DNA of 64,000 nt from Mycobacterium sp. PS03-16. Lineage in GTDB: Bacteria > Actinomycetota > Actinomycetes > Mycobacteriales > Mycobacteriaceae. Location of the stretch: NCBI RefSeq assembly GCF_004570325.1, contig NZ_SPQO01000009.1:124001-188000 (forward strand), written 5' to 3'. Both the position numbers and the translations under genes were made by a program. The notes beneath the pieces are model-generated. The model was not told the origin of the DNA, ran no database searches, and saw nothing but the letters and a program-made list of their open reading frames with translations. Shown in pieces: positions 29,867 to 41,269 of this stretch (positions within the stretch are counted from its first letter, which is position 1; every line of letters begins with the position of its first letter).

Positions 29867-32671
29867 ATGGCTGACCTTCCCGAAGCACTGGAACCCATCG
29901 GTTCGGTGACCCGCACCCGAGTCGGGCGCGAGGCCACCGAACCGATGCGGGAGGACATTCGCCTGCTCGGCGCCATCCTCGGCGACACGGTCCGTGAGCT
30001 CAACGGGGAAGAGGTGTTCGACCTCGTCGAACGCGCCCGGGTGGAGTCTTTTCGGGTGCGTCGCTCCGAGATCGACCGCAGCGAACTCGCCGGGCTCTTC
30101 GACGGTATCGAGGCCAGTGCGGCGATCCCGGTGATCCGGGCGTTCACCCACTTCGCGCTACTGGCCAACGTTGCCGAGGACATCCACCGGGAGCGGCGCC
30201 GCGCGATCCACGTCGCGGCGGGGGAGCCGCCGCAGAACAGCAGCCTGGCCGCCACCTACGCCAAACTCGACTCCGCACAGCTCGATGCGCAGGATGTGGC
30301 GGTGGCGCTGACCGGTGCCCTGGTCTCCCCGGTCATCACCGCCCACCCCACCGAGACCCGCCGTCGCACGGTGTTCGACACCCAGCACCGCATCACCGAG
30401 CTGATGCGGATGCGGGCACACGGCGCCACCACCACCGGCGACGGCCGTGACATCGAACGTGAATTGCGCAGGCACATCCTCACACTGTGGCAGACGGCGC
30501 TGATCCGCCTGTCCCGCCTGAAGATTCAGGACGAGATCGAGACCGGCCTGCGCTACTATCCGGCCGCCTTCTTCGAGGTCATCCCGCGGGTCAACGCCGA
30601 GGTGCGGGAGGCGCTGCAGAGCCGCTGGCCCGACGCCGACCTGCTGTCCGAACCGATCCTGCGACCCGGGTCGTGGATCGGCGGGGACCGCGACGGCAAC
30701 CCCAACGTCACCGCGGACGTGGTGCGACTGGCCACCTCCCGCGCCGCGTTCACGGCGTTCGCGCACTACTTCACGGAACTGACCGCGCTGCAACAGGAGC
30801 TGTCGATGTCGGCGCGGTTGGTGCAGATCACCGATGAGCTCGCCGCGCTGGCCGACGCCTGCCACGAGGCGGCGCGCGCCGACGAACCGTACCGGCGCGC
30901 GCTGCGGGTCATCCACGGACGGCTGACCGCGACCGCGGCCGAGATCCTGGACAGCCAACCCGAACACGAGCTCGACCTGGGCCTGGACCGCTACGCGACG
31001 CCTGCCGAGCTGCTCGCCGACCTCGACGTGGTGGACGCCTCGCTGCGCGGCCACGGCAGCGCCGTGCTGGCCGACGACCGGTTGGCGCGGCTGCGGGAAG
31101 CCGTGCGGGTGTTCGGCTTTCACCTGTCCGGGCTGGACATGCGGCAGAACTCCGATGTGCACGAAGAGGTGATCGCCGAGTTGCTGGCCTGGGCCGGTGT
31201 GCATCCCGACTACGCCTCGCTGCCCGAGGCGGACCGCGTCGAGCTGCTCACCGCCGAGCTGGCCACCCGCCGGCCGCTGACCCCGGTGGGCGCGGAGCTG
31301 TCGGAGCTGGCGCACAAGGAGCTCGGCATCGTGCGGGCCGCCGCCCGCGCCGTGCGGGTGTTCGGCCCTCAGGCGGTGCCGAACTACATCATCTCGATGT
31401 GCCAGTCGGTGTCGGACCTGCTCGAGGCCGCGATCTTGCTCAAAGAGGCCGGGCTGCTCGACGTTTCGGACGGTAACCCGTACGCGCCGGTCGGCATCGT
31501 GCCGTTGTTCGAGACCATCGACGACCTGCAGCGCGGCTCGTCGATCCTCGAGGCCGCCCTCGACCTCCCGCTCTACCACGCCATGGTGACCGCCCGCGGC
31601 GACAGCCAGGAGGTCATGCTCGGGTACTCGGACTCCAACAAGGACGGCGGGTACCTCGCCGCCAACTGGGCGCTCTACCGCGCCGAACTGGACCTGGTGG
31701 AGTCGGCTCGCAAGACCGGAATCCGGTTGCGGCTCTTCCACGGTCGCGGCGGCACGGTGGGGCGCGGCGGCGGCCCCAGCTACGACGCGATTCTCGCCCA
31801 GCCGCCGGGCGCGGTGCGCGGGTCGCTGCGGCTGACCGAACAGGGCGAGGTGATCGCCGCCAAGTACGCCGAACCGCGTATCGCCCACCGCAATCTCGAA
31901 ACGTTGGTGGCCGCCACCTTGGAGGGCACGCTGCTCGACACCGAAGGTCTGGGCGACGCGGCGGGCCCGGCCTACGAGGTGCTCGACGACCTGGCCTTCC
32001 GCGCCCAACGCGCCTACGCCGAACTGGTGCACGAGACACCAGGGTTCGTCGACTACTTCAAGGCCTCTACGCCGGTCAGCGAGATCGGCGCGCTCAACAT
32101 CGGCAGCAGACCCGCGTCGCGCAAGCCCACCACCTCCATCTCGGATCTGCGCGCGATCCCATGGGTGCTGGCGTGGAGCCAGTCGCGGGTCATGCTGCCC
32201 GGCTGGTACGGCACCGGCAGCGCGTTCGAGCAGTACATCGCCGACGGGGAAGCCGAGGGCGAGAGCCGGCTGGCGACGCTGCAGGACCTCTACCGCCGCT
32301 GGCCGTTCTTCCGGACGGTGCTGTCGAACATGGCACAGGTGCTGGCGAAGTCGGACCTCGGCCTGGCCGCGCGCTACGCCGAACTGGTCGACGATGAGGC
32401 GTTGCGGCGGCGGGTGTTCGACAAGATCACCGCCGAGCACGAGCGCACCATCGCGATGTACCGGCTGATCACCGGGGAAGAGGACCTCTTGGCCGACAAC
32501 CCGGCGCTGGCCCGGTCGGTGTTCAACCGGTTCCCCTACCTGGAACCGCTCAATCACCTGCAGGTCGAACTGCTGCGGCGCTACCGCTCCGGTGACGACG
32601 ACGAACTGGTACAGCGCGGCATCTTGCTGACCATGAGTGGTTTGGCGACCGCGCTGCGCAACAGCGGCTGA
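29867..32671 (+). CDS. ppc: Phosphoenolpyruvate carboxylase
   Basis: A 934-residue anaplerotic enzyme carboxylating PEP to oxaloacetate. The catalytic His is in [16 protein letters not shown] (about residue 160). Also present are [15 protein letters not shown] (about 270), [18 protein letters not shown] (about 420) and [18 protein letters not shown] (about 585). [20 protein letters not shown] carries the GRGGxxGRGG loop and [12 protein letters not shown] is near 745. The C-terminal [14 protein letters not shown] lies where the allosteric aspartate site is found in the family. It stands beside tpiA–secG, the order also seen in Corynebacterium. An upstream in-frame ATG (29831) is possible but has no ribosome-binding site. 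Confidence 0.97.
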   Translation: MADLPEALEPIGSVTRTRVGREATEPMREDIRLLGAILGDTVRELNGEEVFDLVERARVESFRVRRSEIDRSELAGLFDGIEASAAIPVIRAFTHFALLANVAEDIHRERRRAIHVAAGEPPQNSSLAATYAKLDSAQLDAQDVAVALTGALVSPVITAHPTETRRRTVFDTQHRITELMRMRAHGATTTGDGRDIERELRRHILTLWQTALIRLSRLKIQDEIETGLRYYPAAFFEVIPRVNAEVREALQSRWPDADLLSEPILRPGSWIGGDRDGNPNVTADVVRLATSRAAFTAFAHYFTELTALQQELSMSARLVQITDELAALADACHEAARADEPYRRALRVIHGRLTATAAEILDSQPEHELDLGLDRYATPAELLADLDVVDASLRGHGSAVLADDRLARLREAVRVFGFHLSGLDMRQNSDVHEEVIAELLAWAGVHPDYASLPEADRVELLTAELATRRPLTPVGAELSELAHKELGIVRAAARAVRVFGPQAVPNYIISMCQSVSDLLEAAILLKEAGLLDVSDGNPYAPVGIVPLFETIDDLQRGSSILEAALDLPLYHAMVTARGDSQEVMLGYSDSNKDGGYLAANWALYRAELDLVESARKTGIRLRLFHGRGGTVGRGGGPSYDAILAQPPGAVRGSLRLTEQGEVIAAKYAEPRIAHRNLETLVAATLEGTLLDTEGLGDAAGPAYEVLDDLAFRAQRAYAELVHETPGFVDYFKASTPVSEIGALNIGSRPASRKPTTSISDLRAIPWVLAWSQSRVMLPGWYGTGSAFEQYIADGEAEGESRLATLQDLYRRWPFFRTVLSNMAQVLAKSDLGLAARYAELVDDEALRRRVFDKITAEHERTIAMYRLITGEEDLLADNPALARSVFNRFPYLEPLNHLQVELLRRYRSGDDDELVQRGILLTMSGLATALRNSG

Positions 32672-32672
32672 G

Positions 32673-33044
32673 CTACAGGCCGATCGTCCGGCGCATGGCG
32701 TTCACTCCGCCGCGCACCGCGTTCTCGGTGGCGGCCAGGGGGCCGAGCACGGCCTCGCCCATCCCGACGAGACGTTCGACGCGGTCGACGATGCCCTCCA
32801 TGCGGTCGACCACCGCGTTGAGTCGCGGGGCCAGTGCGTTGATCTGGTTGATGGTCTCGTTGAATCGCTCCAGCGTGGCGTCCAGATTCGCCGTCGAGTT
32901 GTTGAGGTCGTCGAGCGTGTCGCTGAGGCCCTCCAGGATGGTGTCCACCTGTTCGACCGTCACGTCGGCGTTCAGCGCCGCCTGCGCCAGCTTCCTGATC
33001 CGCTCGCCGCCGGTACGGGTGCCGCGGCCGCTTCTGTCCACCAT
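32673..33044 (-). CDS. Small alpha-helical coiled-coil protein, hypothetical
   Basis: A 123-residue protein whose central 80 residues form heptad-like helices: VDTILEGLSDTLDDLNNST, LDATLERFNETINQINALAP, LNAVVDRMEGIVDRVERLVG. The N-terminus is basic and the C-terminus has a short helix (RGGVNAMRRTIGL). No enzymatic motif is visible. It may be a phasin-like or structural coiled-coil protein. Position between ppc and pgl matches a conserved hypothetical of similar size in M. tuberculosis (Rv1444c) as I recall it. It is convergent with ppc; the two stops are 1 bp apart. Confidence 0.75.
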   Translation of the reverse strand: MVDRSGRGTRTGGERIRKLAQAALNADVTVEQVDTILEGLSDTLDDLNNSTANLDATLERFNETINQINALAPRLNAVVDRMEGIVDRVERLVGMGEAVLGPLAATENAVRGGVNAMRRTIGL

Positions 33045-33153
33045 GGGTAGTCATTATCGCCGAACCCGGGAACCGTGGAGGCCGGACCGGCGTCTGATCT
33101 GCGTGCGACACAGTCAGTGTGAGAACCCCTCGAGACCACCCGCCACCGGTGAC

Positions 33154-33234
33154 ATGGTGCGCCGGATCGTCGACTACGCCACCGGATACGCCGACGCCCA
33201 GGCCGACCACGGCGCCGATGACGAGGGCGTCTAG
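33154..33234 (+). CDS. Possible micro-ORF (26 residues)
   Basis: [20 protein letters not shown] is followed by an acidic end. The ORF ends tail-to-tail with pgl, sharing the CTAG at 33231–33234. An in-frame GTG upstream near 33101 could extend it. A weak GGTGAC precedes the ATG. I cannot tell a real microprotein from chance, but the gap between the coiled-coil gene and pgl holds nothing else. Confidence 0.22.
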   Translation: MVRRIVDYATGYADAQADHGADDEGV

Positions 33235-34004
33235 AGCTTCGAGGCGGCGTCCTCGTCGAGGAAGAACACCGTCGCCTCCCGGCCCACCGCGCCCGCGGCC
33301 GGCCAGTCGTCGGCAGCGGCGCCGCCGACGGCCGCAGCGACCGCCTCGGCCTTACCGGAGCCCGACACCACCAACCAGACCTCCCGTGAACGCGCCACCG
33401 CGGGCAGCGTCAACGTGATTCGCTGCGGCGGCGGTTTGGGGGAGTCGGTCACCGCCACGACCATGCGCGTGGTCTCACGCACCGCGGGGGTGTGGGGGAA
33501 CAGCGAGTTGATGTGTCCCTCCGGACCCATCCCGAGCAGGTGGACGTCGAACACCGGGGTCGGCTCATCGCCTTCGGCCTGCCCGGCGAGCACATGTTCG
33601 TAGGCCAGCGCGGCGGCGTCGATGTCGTCGCCGAACTCGCCGTCGGCGGCCGGCATGGCGTGCACGTTGGCCGCCGGGATGTCGACCCGGTCGATCAGTG
33701 CCGCGCGGGCCTGCTTGTCGTTGCGGTCGTCGTCGTCCTCGGCGACATAGCGCTCGTCACCGAAGAACAGGTGCACCTTCGACCAGTCGATACGGTCGCT
33801 GTGCGTACCCAGCCGCTCGAGCAGTTTGATGCCGGTGCCGCCACCGGTCAGCACGATGTTCGCCGTGCCGCGGGACTCGACCGCTGACACGACCTCGTCG
33901 GCCAACCGGTCGCCGACCGCGGCGACCAGCGCGTCGACGTCGGGATACCTGCGCACGGAGACTCCCATGTCCCCCCGGTCGCTTCGCTCCTGCCCACCGC
34001 TCAT
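33231..34004 (-). CDS. pgl: 6-phosphogluconolactonase
   Basis: About 257 residues; hydrolyses 6-phosphogluconolactone made by Zwf. Signatures are [16 protein letters not shown] (about residue 45), [20 protein letters not shown] (about 75–95) and [15 protein letters not shown] (about 150), which carries the catalytic His. The ATG at 34004 overlaps the opcA stop by ATGA and is preferred; an ATG at 33968 is an alternative 12 codons in. It is the last gene of the tkt–tal–zwf–opcA–pgl run. Confidence 0.95.
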   Translation of the reverse strand: MSGGQERSDRGDMGVSVRRYPDVDALVAAVGDRLADEVVSAVESRGTANIVLTGGGTGIKLLERLGTHSDRIDWSKVHLFFGDERYVAEDDDDRNDKQARAALIDRVDIPAANVHAMPAADGEFGDDIDAAALAYEHVLAGQAEGDEPTPVFDVHLLGMGPEGHINSLFPHTPAVRETTRMVVAVTDSPKPPPQRITLTLPAVARSREVWLVVSGSGKAEAVAAAVGGAAADDWPAAGAVGREATVFFLDEDAASKL

Positions 34005-34924
34005 ACGTACTGCACCTTCTCGATCCCCTGCAGCGCCTCGTAGTAGATCTCGTCGGCGTCGAGGCGGCGCATGTCCTCGGCCAGGCACTCGCGAGTCTCC
34101 CTGCGCGCCAATGGGACCAGCGCTTCCGGCTTCGCGGTGCGGGTGATCTTCGCGGTGACGCCGTTCTGCGGGCGACTCAGCGTGATGGTCTCGCTGTCCC
34201 GCACCAGTTCCACCTTGAGCTCCCCGACGGCGCGGTGGACGGGACCGTCGATGCGGCTGGCCAGCCAGCCCGCCAGGACGTCGAGGGCGGGTTCGGTGCC
34301 GAGCCCGGACACCAGCGCGGACTTGATCGGCTCGTGGGGCGGCTGGTCCACCGCCGACGTGAGCAGCGCCCGCCAGTAGGTGATCCGGCTCCACGCCAGG
34401 TCGGTGTCGCCCGGGGTGTACCCCTGCAGCCGGCCCTTGATCGCGGCCAGCGGATCGTCGCCGTTGGTGGCATCGGTGATCCGGCGGAGCGCCAGCCGGC
34501 CCAGCGGATCCTCTGCGGGCACCGCGGGAGCGACGTCCGGCCACCACGTGACCACCGGGGTGTCGGGCAGCAGGAACGGCATCACCACGCTGCTGGCGTG
34601 GTTGGCCAGCGGCCCCGACAGGCGCAGCACCACGACCTCGTTGGCGCCGGCATCGCTGCCCACCCGCAGTTGGGCGTCCAGCCGGGCCTTCTCGGCGCGG
34701 CGGTCACCGGGGGCGACCACGATGACGCGACACGGGTGTTCGCGGCTCGCCGCGTTGGCCGCATCGATGGACTCCTCGAGGACGGCCTCGGTGTTGGGAG
34801 CGATCACCAGGGTCAGCACGCGGCCCAGGGTGATCGCGCCGCCTTCCTCGCGCAGCGCCTGGATCTTCTTGTTGATGGCACCGGTGTTGGTGTCCGGCAG
34901 GTCGACGATCACGGACGCCTCCAT
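34001..34924 (-). CDS. opcA: Glucose-6-phosphate dehydrogenase assembly protein OpcA
   Basis: A 307-residue protein of the OpcA family, which modulates the activity and assembly of glucose-6-phosphate dehydrogenase. It begins [20 protein letters not shown] and contains [20 protein letters not shown] (about 110–130) and [20 protein letters not shown] (about 170). It has no catalytic site. The start overlaps the zwf 3' end by 16 nt, so synthesis of both partners is coupled. pgl overlaps its stop. Confidence 0.95.
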   Translation of the reverse strand: MEASVIVDLPDTNTGAINKKIQALREEGGAITLGRVLTLVIAPNTEAVLEESIDAANAASREHPCRVIVVAPGDRRAEKARLDAQLRVGSDAGANEVVVLRLSGPLANHASSVVMPFLLPDTPVVTWWPDVAPAVPAEDPLGRLALRRITDATNGDDPLAAIKGRLQGYTPGDTDLAWSRITYWRALLTSAVDQPPHEPIKSALVSGLGTEPALDVLAGWLASRIDGPVHRAVGELKVELVRDSETITLSRPQNGVTAKITRTAKPEALVPLARRETRECLAEDMRRLDADEIYYEALQGIEKVQYV

Positions 34925-36435
34925 TCGCGACCGGTCCGGTGCAGCATCTCGAACGCCGAGTCCGGGCCCCAGCCGCCGGATTCGTACGGGTCGGGCTTGC
35001 CGTGGGAGGCCCAGTAGTCCAGTGCGGGGTCGAGGATCTTCCAGGCCAGCTCGACCTCCTCGTTCACCGGGAACAGGGACGGCTCGCCCAGCAGGACGTC
35101 GAGGATCAAGCGTTCATACGCCTCGGGCGACTCCTCGGCGAACGCCGAACCGTACGAGAAGTCCATGCTGACGTCGCGGACCTCCATCTGGTTGCCCGGC
35201 ACCTTGGACCCGAACCGCAGCGTGATGCCTTCGTCGGGTTGCACCCGGATCACCAGCGCGTTCTGCCCCAGCTCCTCGGTCATCGTCGCATCGAACGGCA
35301 GGTGCGGCGCCCGCTTGAAGATCAGCGCGATCTCGGTGACCCTGCGGCCCAGACGCTTTCCGGTCCGCAGGTAGAACGGCACACCGGCCCAGCGGCGGGT
35401 GTCGACATCTACGGTGATCGCCGCGAACGTCTCGGTGGTGGAGGTCGACGAGAACCCCTCCTCCTCGAGGAGTCCGACGACGCGCTCCCCGCCCTGCCAC
35501 CCCGCCGTGTACTGACCGCGGGAGGTGGTCTGATCCAGTGGCTCGGCGAGCTTGCTGGCCGACAGCACCTTGATCTTCTCGGCCTGCAACTCATCGGGGG
35601 AGAAGCTGACGGGTTCCTCCATGGCGGTCAGCGCCAGCAGCTGCAGCAGGTGGTTCTGGATGACGTCGCGCGCTGCGCCGACGCCGTCGTAGTAGCCGCC
35701 GCGACCACCGAGTCCGATGTCCTCGGCCATCGTGATCTGCACGCTGTCCACGTAGTGCGAGTTCCACACCGGCTCGAACAGTTCGTTGGCGAACCGCAGC
35801 GCGAGGATGTTCTGGACGGTCTCCTTACCGAGGTAGTGGTCGATCCGGAAGACCGAGGACTCCGGGAAGACGTCGTTGACGATGGCGTTGAGCTCCTCGG
35901 CGCTCTTCAGGTCGTGCCCGAACGGCTTCTCGATGACGACCCGGCTCCAGTGGTCGTCCGACTTCTCGGCCAGGCCCGTGTTCGAGAGCTTCTCGAGCAC
36001 CTGCGGGAACGCCTTCGGCGGAATCGACAGGTAGAAGGCGTGATTGCCGCCGGTGCCGCGTTCGGCGTCGAGCTTGCTCAGTGTCTCCGACAGCTGCTCG
36101 AACGCCGCGTCGTCGTCGAAGGTGCCCTGCACGAACCGGATTCCCTCCGAGAGCCGGTCCCAGACCTCTTGGCGAAACGGAGTGCGGGCGTGCTGCTTGA
36201 CCGCCTCGTAGACGACCTCGCTGAAGTCCTCGTCGGCCCAATCCCGCCGGGCGAACCCGACCAGCGAGAACGTCGGCGGCAGGAGACCCCGGTTGGCGAG
36301 GTCGTAGATGGCGGGCATGAGCTTCTTGCGCGCCAGATCACCGGTGACGCCGAAGATGACCACACTGCAGGGCCCCGCGATCCGGGGCATCCGCTTGTCC
36401 CGTTTGTCCCGCAGCGGGTTACGCCACTCGGTCAT
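34909..36435 (-). CDS. zwf: Glucose-6-phosphate 1-dehydrogenase
   Basis: A 508-residue enzyme opening the oxidative pentose phosphate pathway and reducing NADP+. The coenzyme loop is VIFGVTGDLARKKLMPAIYD (about residues 27–46). The active-site motif FRIDHYLGKETVQNILALRF is at about 200. Substrate-binding KPFGHDLKSAEELN is present. The ATG at 36435 gives the start TEWRNPLRDKRDKR; a longer reading to 36456 is less likely. It sits between tal and opcA, spaced 39 bp from tal. Confidence 0.97.
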   Translation of the reverse strand: MTEWRNPLRDKRDKRMPRIAGPCSVVIFGVTGDLARKKLMPAIYDLANRGLLPPTFSLVGFARRDWADEDFSEVVYEAVKQHARTPFRQEVWDRLSEGIRFVQGTFDDDAAFEQLSETLSKLDAERGTGGNHAFYLSIPPKAFPQVLEKLSNTGLAEKSDDHWSRVVIEKPFGHDLKSAEELNAIVNDVFPESSVFRIDHYLGKETVQNILALRFANELFEPVWNSHYVDSVQITMAEDIGLGGRGGYYDGVGAARDVIQNHLLQLLALTAMEEPVSFSPDELQAEKIKVLSASKLAEPLDQTTSRGQYTAGWQGGERVVGLLEEEGFSSTSTTETFAAITVDVDTRRWAGVPFYLRTGKRLGRRVTEIALIFKRAPHLPFDATMTEELGQNALVIRVQPDEGITLRFGSKVPGNQMEVRDVSMDFSYGSAFAEESPEAYERLILDVLLGEPSLFPVNEEVELAWKILDPALDYWASHGKPDPYESGGWGPDSAFEMLHRTGREWRRP

Positions 36436-36474
36436 CGTTGAATGCTCTTCGCGCAAGCGCTCATCGGCCGGGAC

Positions 36475-37593
36475 CTAGGACTTCTTCTCGTCGAGCTGGC
36501 CCTGCGTCGCCTCCATCAACTCCTGCCACGACTTCTCGAACTTCTCGACGCCCTCGTTCTCCAGCACCAGGAAGACGTCGGTCACGTCGATGCCCACGGC
36601 GTCGAGCTTGTCGAACACCTCCTGGGACTCGGCGGCGCGTCCGGTCACCGTGTCACCGGTGATCACCCCGTGGTCGGCGACCGCCTCGAGGGTCTTCTCC
36701 GGCATCGTGTTCACCGTGTTCGGCGACACCAGTTCGGTGACGTAGAGGGTGTCGGAGTAGTCGGGGTTCTTCACCCCGGTCGACGCCCACAGCGGCCGCT
36801 GCACGCGTGCCCCGTCGCCCTTGAGCGCCTCGAAGCGGGCGCCGCCGACGAACACCTCCTCGTACGCGGCGTACGCGAGCCGGGCGTTGGCGACACCGGC
36901 CTGACCGCGCAGCGCCAGCGCCTCGTCCGAGCCGATCTTCTCGAGCCGCTTGTCGATCTCGGTGTCGACGCGGGAGACGAAGAACGACGCCACCGAGTGG
37001 ATCTTCGACAGGTCGTGGCCGGCCTCCTTGGCCTTCTCCAGGCCGGCGAGGTAGGCGTCCATCACCGCGCGGTGCCGCTCGACCGAGAAGATCAGCGTGA
37101 CGTTCACCGAGATGCCTTCGGCGATGACCGCGGTGATCGCGGGCAGGCCGGCCTCGGTCGCCGGGATCTTGATCAGCAGGTTCGGCCGGTCGACGATCTT
37201 CCACAGCTCGATGGCCTGCAGGATCGTCTTGTCGGTGTCGTGTGCCAGCCGCGGATCCACCTCGATGGACACCCGGCCGTCGACCCCGCCGGACTGCTCG
37301 TAGGTCTTGGCCAGCACGTCGCAGGCGTTGCGCACGTCGTCGGTGGTGACGGTGCGGATGGTCGCGTCGACGTCGGCGCCCCGCTCGGCGAGTTCCTTGA
37401 TCTGGTCGTCGTAGGCGGTGCCCTTGGACAGGGCGGCCTGGAAGATCGACGGGTTCGTGGTCACCCCGACAATGCTGCGGGTGTCGATGAGCTCCTGCAG
37501 ATTGCCGGTCTGCAGGCGGTCACGCGACAGGTCGTCCAGCCATACGGACACCCCCGCCGCCGACAGTGCGGCGAGATTCTCGTTCTGTGCCAT
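36475..37593 (-). CDS. tal: Transaldolase
   Basis: A 372-residue class I aldolase-type transaldolase exchanging dihydroxyacetone units between sugar phosphates. The start [20 protein letters not shown] is typical of the actinobacterial long form. [10 protein letters not shown] (about 48) and [15 protein letters not shown] (about 140) are seen; the latter holds the Schiff-base Lys. [20 protein letters not shown] is near 270. The second of two in-frame ATGs (37593) is chosen because GGAAGGA lies 6 nt before it. Only 28 bp separate it from tkt. Confidence 0.97.
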   Translation of the reverse strand: MAQNENLAALSAAGVSVWLDDLSRDRLQTGNLQELIDTRSIVGVTTNPSIFQAALSKGTAYDDQIKELAERGADVDATIRTVTTDDVRNACDVLAKTYEQSGGVDGRVSIEVDPRLAHDTDKTILQAIELWKIVDRPNLLIKIPATEAGLPAITAVIAEGISVNVTLIFSVERHRAVMDAYLAGLEKAKEAGHDLSKIHSVASFFVSRVDTEIDKRLEKIGSDEALALRGQAGVANARLAYAAYEEVFVGGARFEALKGDGARVQRPLWASTGVKNPDYSDTLYVTELVSPNTVNTMPEKTLEAVADHGVITGDTVTGRAAESQEVFDKLDAVGIDVTDVFLVLENEGVEKFEKSWQELMEATQGQLDEKKS

Positions 37594-37621
37594 GGTCATT
37601 CCTTCCGGGAAGGTGAAGCAG

Positions 37622-39712
37622 TCAGTTGGCGATCGAGCGCTCCGCGGCGGCGGCCACGGCCTCGGGGGTGAAGCCGAACTCGCGGAACAGCGTCTTGTCG
37701 TCGGCGGATTCCCCGTAGTGCTCGATGGAGACGATCTCGCCGGTGTCGCCGACGAGCTTGTACCAGCTCTGGGCGACCGCGGCCTCCACGGCGACGCGCG
37801 CGGAGACGGTGGGGGGCAGCACGCTGTCGCGGTAGTCCTTGGGTTGCGACTCGAACCACTCCACGCACGGCATCGACACCACCGCGGCGGTGATGTCCTT
37901 ATCGGCCAACAACGCCTTGGCCTCCACGGCCAATTGCAGTTCCGAGCCGGTCGCGATGATGATGACGTCCGCATCGGCCGCGTTGTCGCCGCCGAGCACG
38001 TAGCCGCCCTTGGCCACGCCGTCGGAGTCGGTGCCCTCCAGCACCGGGATACCCTGGCGGGTGAGGATGAACCCGACCGGGCCGCTGCCGTTGCCGCGCG
38101 CCAGGATGCTCTTCCACGCGTAGGCCGTCTCGTTGGGGTCACCCGGGCGCACCACCGACAGGTTCGGGATGGCCCGCAGCGCCGCCAGGTGCTCGATCGG
38201 CTGGTGGGTGGGGCCGTCCTCACCGAGACCGATCGAGTCGTGCGTCCAGATGTAGATGGTGTCGATGTCCATCAAGGAGGCCAAACGCACGGCGGGCCGC
38301 ATGTAGTCCGAGAACTGCAGGAACGTGCCGCCGAACGCGCGGGTCGGCCCGTGCAGCACGATGCCCGACAGGATCGAACCCATCGCGTGCTCGCGGACGC
38401 CGAAGTGCAGCACCCGGCCGTACCAGTCGGCGGTGAAGTCGTCGGTGGAGATGCTCGGCGGCCCGAACGACTTCACCCCCTTGATCGTGGTGTTGTTGCT
38501 GCCGGCGAGGTCGGCCGAACCGCCCCACAGCTCCGGCAGCTTCGGCGCCACGTCGTTGAGCACCTGCCCGAACGCGGCTCGGGTGGCCAGCGGCTTGGAG
38601 CCCGGCTCCCAGTACGTGATGTCGGCGTCCCAGCCGTCGGGCAGTTCCTCGGCGGTCAGCCGGTCGAGCAGCTTCTTGCGCTCCGGCTCGCGCTGCGCCC
38701 ACGCCTCGAACTCGGGCTGCCACTTCTCGTGCGCCTCACGGCCACGGTCGACCAGCTTGCGGGTGTGCTCGATGACCTCGTCACGCACCTCGAACGTCTT
38801 GTCCGGGTCGAAGCCCAGGACCTTCTTGGTGGCGGCCACCTCCTCGTCACCCAGCGCGGAGCCGTGCACACCACCGGTGTTCATCTTGTTCGGCGCCGGG
38901 TAGCCGATGATCGTGCGCAGCGAGATGAACGACGGCCGGTCCGTGACCTTCTTGGCCTCTTCGATCGCGGCTTCGATCCCGACGACGTTCTCGCCGCCCT
39001 CGACCTCCTGCACGTGCCATCCGTACGCGCGGTAACGGTCGGCCACGTTCTCGCTCAGCGCGATGTTGGTGTCGTGCTCGATCGAGATCTGGTTCTGGTC
39101 GTAGAACACGATGAGGTTGCCCAGCTGCTGGGTGCCGGCCAGCGAGCTGGCCTCGCTGGTGACGCCCTCCTCGATGTCGCCGTCGGAGGCGATGACATAG
39201 ATGAAGTGGTCGAACGGGCTGGTTCCCGGCGCGGCGTCGGGGTCGAACAGGCCGCGCTCGTAGCGGGCGGCCATCGCCATGCCGACCGCCGAGGCCAGGC
39301 CCTGCCCGAGCGGGCCGGTGGTGATCTCCACACCCTTGGTGTGGCGGAACTCGGGATGCCCCGGCGTCTTGGACTTGAACGTGCGCAGCGACTCGATGTC
39401 TTCGAGTTCGAGGCCGAACCCGCCGAGGTACAGCTGGATGTACAGCGTCAGGCTGGAGTGCCCACAGGACAGGATGAAACGGTCCCGGCCCAGCCAGTGG
39501 ACGTCGCTCGGGTCGTGGCGCATCTGCCGCTGGAACAGCGTGTAGGCCAGCGGCGCCAGGCTCATCGCCGTGCCGGGGTGGCCGTTGCCGACCTTCTGCA
39601 CCGCATCCGCTGCCAGCACGCGGACCGTGTCCACCGCGGTGGAATCCAGATCGGTCCAGTCGTCCGGGTGGTTCGGGCGAGTCAGTGCAGAGATCTCTTC
39701 GGTCGTCGTCAC
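37622..39712 (-). CDS. tkt: Transketolase
   Basis: A 696-residue thiamine diphosphate enzyme of the non-oxidative pentose pathway. Markers are [20 protein letters not shown] (about 38), [17 protein letters not shown] (about 80), [16 protein letters not shown] (about 133) and the ThDP motif [20 protein letters not shown] (about 170). The second domain has [12 protein letters not shown] (about 430) and [20 protein letters not shown] (about 490). The GTG has AGGAG 7 nt upstream. It leads the tkt–tal–zwf–opcA–pgl operon and is divergent from ctaB. Confidence 0.97.
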   Translation of the reverse strand: MTTTEEISALTRPNHPDDWTDLDSTAVDTVRVLAADAVQKVGNGHPGTAMSLAPLAYTLFQRQMRHDPSDVHWLGRDRFILSCGHSSLTLYIQLYLGGFGLELEDIESLRTFKSKTPGHPEFRHTKGVEITTGPLGQGLASAVGMAMAARYERGLFDPDAAPGTSPFDHFIYVIASDGDIEEGVTSEASSLAGTQQLGNLIVFYDQNQISIEHDTNIALSENVADRYRAYGWHVQEVEGGENVVGIEAAIEEAKKVTDRPSFISLRTIIGYPAPNKMNTGGVHGSALGDEEVAATKKVLGFDPDKTFEVRDEVIEHTRKLVDRGREAHEKWQPEFEAWAQREPERKKLLDRLTAEELPDGWDADITYWEPGSKPLATRAAFGQVLNDVAPKLPELWGGSADLAGSNNTTIKGVKSFGPPSISTDDFTADWYGRVLHFGVREHAMGSILSGIVLHGPTRAFGGTFLQFSDYMRPAVRLASLMDIDTIYIWTHDSIGLGEDGPTHQPIEHLAALRAIPNLSVVRPGDPNETAYAWKSILARGNGSGPVGFILTRQGIPVLEGTDSDGVAKGGYVLGGDNAADADVIIIATGSELQLAVEAKALLADKDITAAVVSMPCVEWFESQPKDYRDSVLPPTVSARVAVEAAVAQSWYKLVGDTGEIVSIEHYGESADDKTLFREFGFTPEAVAAAAERSIAN

Positions 39713-39880
39713 GCGCGCTCCTAGATATGTGGTTCCGGATCGAAAATCCGCACCACCACCCTAGTGCTGGAACGCCGCGAGGTGCAGGCCGCGTCACCCA
39801 GGTTTCATCTCGCGGGAGCCGCCGTCTACCATCGTCTGTAGTAGAAGTCTGCGCGACGCCACCTGTGAGGAGTTACCTGC

Positions 39881-40813
39881 GTGAGCATCCGCGAGCGCAA
39901 CCGTAACCATGGGGCGCCGAACAGAATCCGCGCCACGTTGTTGGCCTATCTCGCGTTGACCAAGCCGCGCGTCATCGAACTCCTGCTGGTCACGGCCATT
40001 CCGGCGATGCTGCTGGCCGACCGCGGCACCGTCGATCCGCTGCTGATCCTCAACACGCTGGTCGGCGGGATGCTGGCCGCCGCGGGTGCCAACACGCTCA
40101 ACTGCGTCGCCGACGCCGACATCGACAAGGTGATGAAGCGGACCGCGCGGCGGCCGCTGGCCCGCGCCACCGTGCCGACCCGCCACGCCCTGATCTTCGG
40201 CCTGGTGCTGTCGGTCGGATCGTTCTTCTGGCTGTGGGTGAGCAGCAACCTGCTGTCGGGTCTGCTGGCCGTCGCCACCATCGCGTTCTACGTGTTCGTC
40301 TACACGCTGCTGCTCAAGCGCCGCACCTCCCAGAACGTGGTGTGGGGCGGCGCGGCGGGCTGCATGCCGGTGATGATCGGCTGGTCGGCGGTCACCGGGA
40401 CCATTCAGTGGCCCGCGCTGGTGATGTTCGCGATCATCTTCTTCTGGACGCCGCCGCACACCTGGGCACTGGCGATGCGCTACAAGGACGACTACAAGGC
40501 CGCCGGTGTGCCGATGCTGCCCGCGGTCGCGACCGAGCGGCAGGTCACGCGACAGATCCTGATCTACACCTGGCTGACCGTGCTGTCGACGCTGGCGCTG
40601 GCGCTGGCCGCCGGCTGGCTCTACGCGGCCGTCGCGCTGCTGGCGGGCACCTGGTTCCTGGTCATGGCCCACCAGCTCTACAGCGGCGTCAAGCGCGGTG
40701 AGCCGGTGAAGCCGCTGCGGCTGTTCCTGCAGTCCAACAACTACCTGGCCGTGGTGTTCTGCGCGCTGGCCGTGGACTCCGCGCTGGCCCTGCCGACGCT
40801 GTTCCCACTCTGA
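39881..40813 (+). CDS. ctaB: Protoheme IX farnesyltransferase
   Basis: A 310-residue UbiA-superfamily prenyltransferase making heme O, the step before heme A for aa3-type cytochrome oxidase. It has about nine membrane helices. The diphosphate-binding Asp motif is [20 protein letters not shown] (about residues 71–90), and the second polar loop [19 protein letters not shown] is at about 190. The GTG has GAGGAG upstream. Its upstream region carries TGTAGTAG (39837–39844), also seen upstream of ctaA. It is convergent with arfB; the stops are 10 bp apart. Confidence 0.97.
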   Translation: MSIRERNRNHGAPNRIRATLLAYLALTKPRVIELLLVTAIPAMLLADRGTVDPLLILNTLVGGMLAAAGANTLNCVADADIDKVMKRTARRPLARATVPTRHALIFGLVLSVGSFFWLWVSSNLLSGLLAVATIAFYVFVYTLLLKRRTSQNVVWGGAAGCMPVMIGWSAVTGTIQWPALVMFAIIFFWTPPHTWALAMRYKDDYKAAGVPMLPAVATERQVTRQILIYTWLTVLSTLALALAAGWLYAAVALLAGTWFLVMAHQLYSGVKRGEPVKPLRLFLQSNNYLAVVFCALAVDSALALPTLFPL

Positions 40814-40823
40814 GCCCGCGGCC

Positions 40824-41255
40824 CTAGCTCCGGTCCCAGCCGCCGCGGCGGCCCTGCTTGATGGTGCCGCGGCGCTTCTTCTCGGCGATCCGGCGTTCCT
40901 TCGAGCCGCGGGTGGGCCGCGTCGGACGGCGGGCCGGCGGGGGAGCGGCCGCCGCATCGCGCAGCAGCCGGGCCATCCGCTCGCGGGCTGCCACCCGGTT
41001 CTGGAGCTGGGCGCGGTACTCACTCGCGGTCACCGTGAGCACCCCGGCCGTGAGCCGGCCGCCGAGCCGGCACAGCATCCGGTGCCTCAGATGCTGGGGG
41101 ATCGCCGGTGAGCGGGCCACGTCGAAGGACAGTTCGACCCGACTGTCGGAGGTGTTGACGCCCTGACCGCCCGGACCCGAGGACCGGGAGAATCGCTCGC
41201 TCAACTCCGACGCCGGCACCACCAGCGTCCGTGTGACGACGAGGTCGGTCTGCAC
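40824..41255 (-). CDS. arfB: Alternative ribosome-rescue factor ArfB (YaeJ/ICT1 family)
   Basis: A 143-residue stop-codon-independent peptidyl-tRNA hydrolase. The class-I release-factor GGQ motif is in RSSGPGGQGVNTSDSRVELS (about residues 24–43). The family's basic C-terminal tail that enters the empty mRNA channel is seen as RPTRGSKERRIAEKKRRGTI. It lacks the codon-recognition domains of RF1/RF2. The GTG start lies 7 nt after TACCCT. It is a single gene between ctaB and the sugar importer cluster. Confidence 0.93.
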   Translation of the reverse strand: MQTDLVVTRTLVVPASELSERFSRSSGPGGQGVNTSDSRVELSFDVARSPAIPQHLRHRMLCRLGGRLTAGVLTVTASEYRAQLQNRVAARERMARLLRDAAAAPPPARRPTRPTRGSKERRIAEKKRRGTIKQGRRGGWDRS

Positions 41256-41268
41256 GTCAGCCAGGGTA
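41256..41268 (-). promoter_or_regulatory. Leaderless-type promoter of arfB
   Basis: On the minus strand TACCCT (41263–41268) is followed by 7 nt and the arfB GTG. It separates arfB from the ABC importer genes upstream. Confidence 0.5.
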
Positions 41269-41269
41269 G

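Noticed and set aside
30158..32557. A 799-codon open frame on the minus strand opposite ppc, and similar long antisense frames opposite gap/pgk, gap–SBP, tkt and uvrC
   Set aside because: They are shadows of high-GC genes: the opposite strand carries full conserved families with catalytic motifs, while these frames encode Arg/Gly/His-rich sequence with no recognisable domain.
34005..34547. N-terminal extension of 6-phosphogluconolactonase over opcA
   Set aside because: The extension is out-of-frame opcA. The ATG overlapping the opcA stop gives the normal protein.
37593..38223. N-terminal extension of transaldolase reading into the tkt gene
   Set aside because: The ATG at 37593 has a good ribosome-binding site and the typical N-terminus. 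The extension is an alternative frame of tkt.
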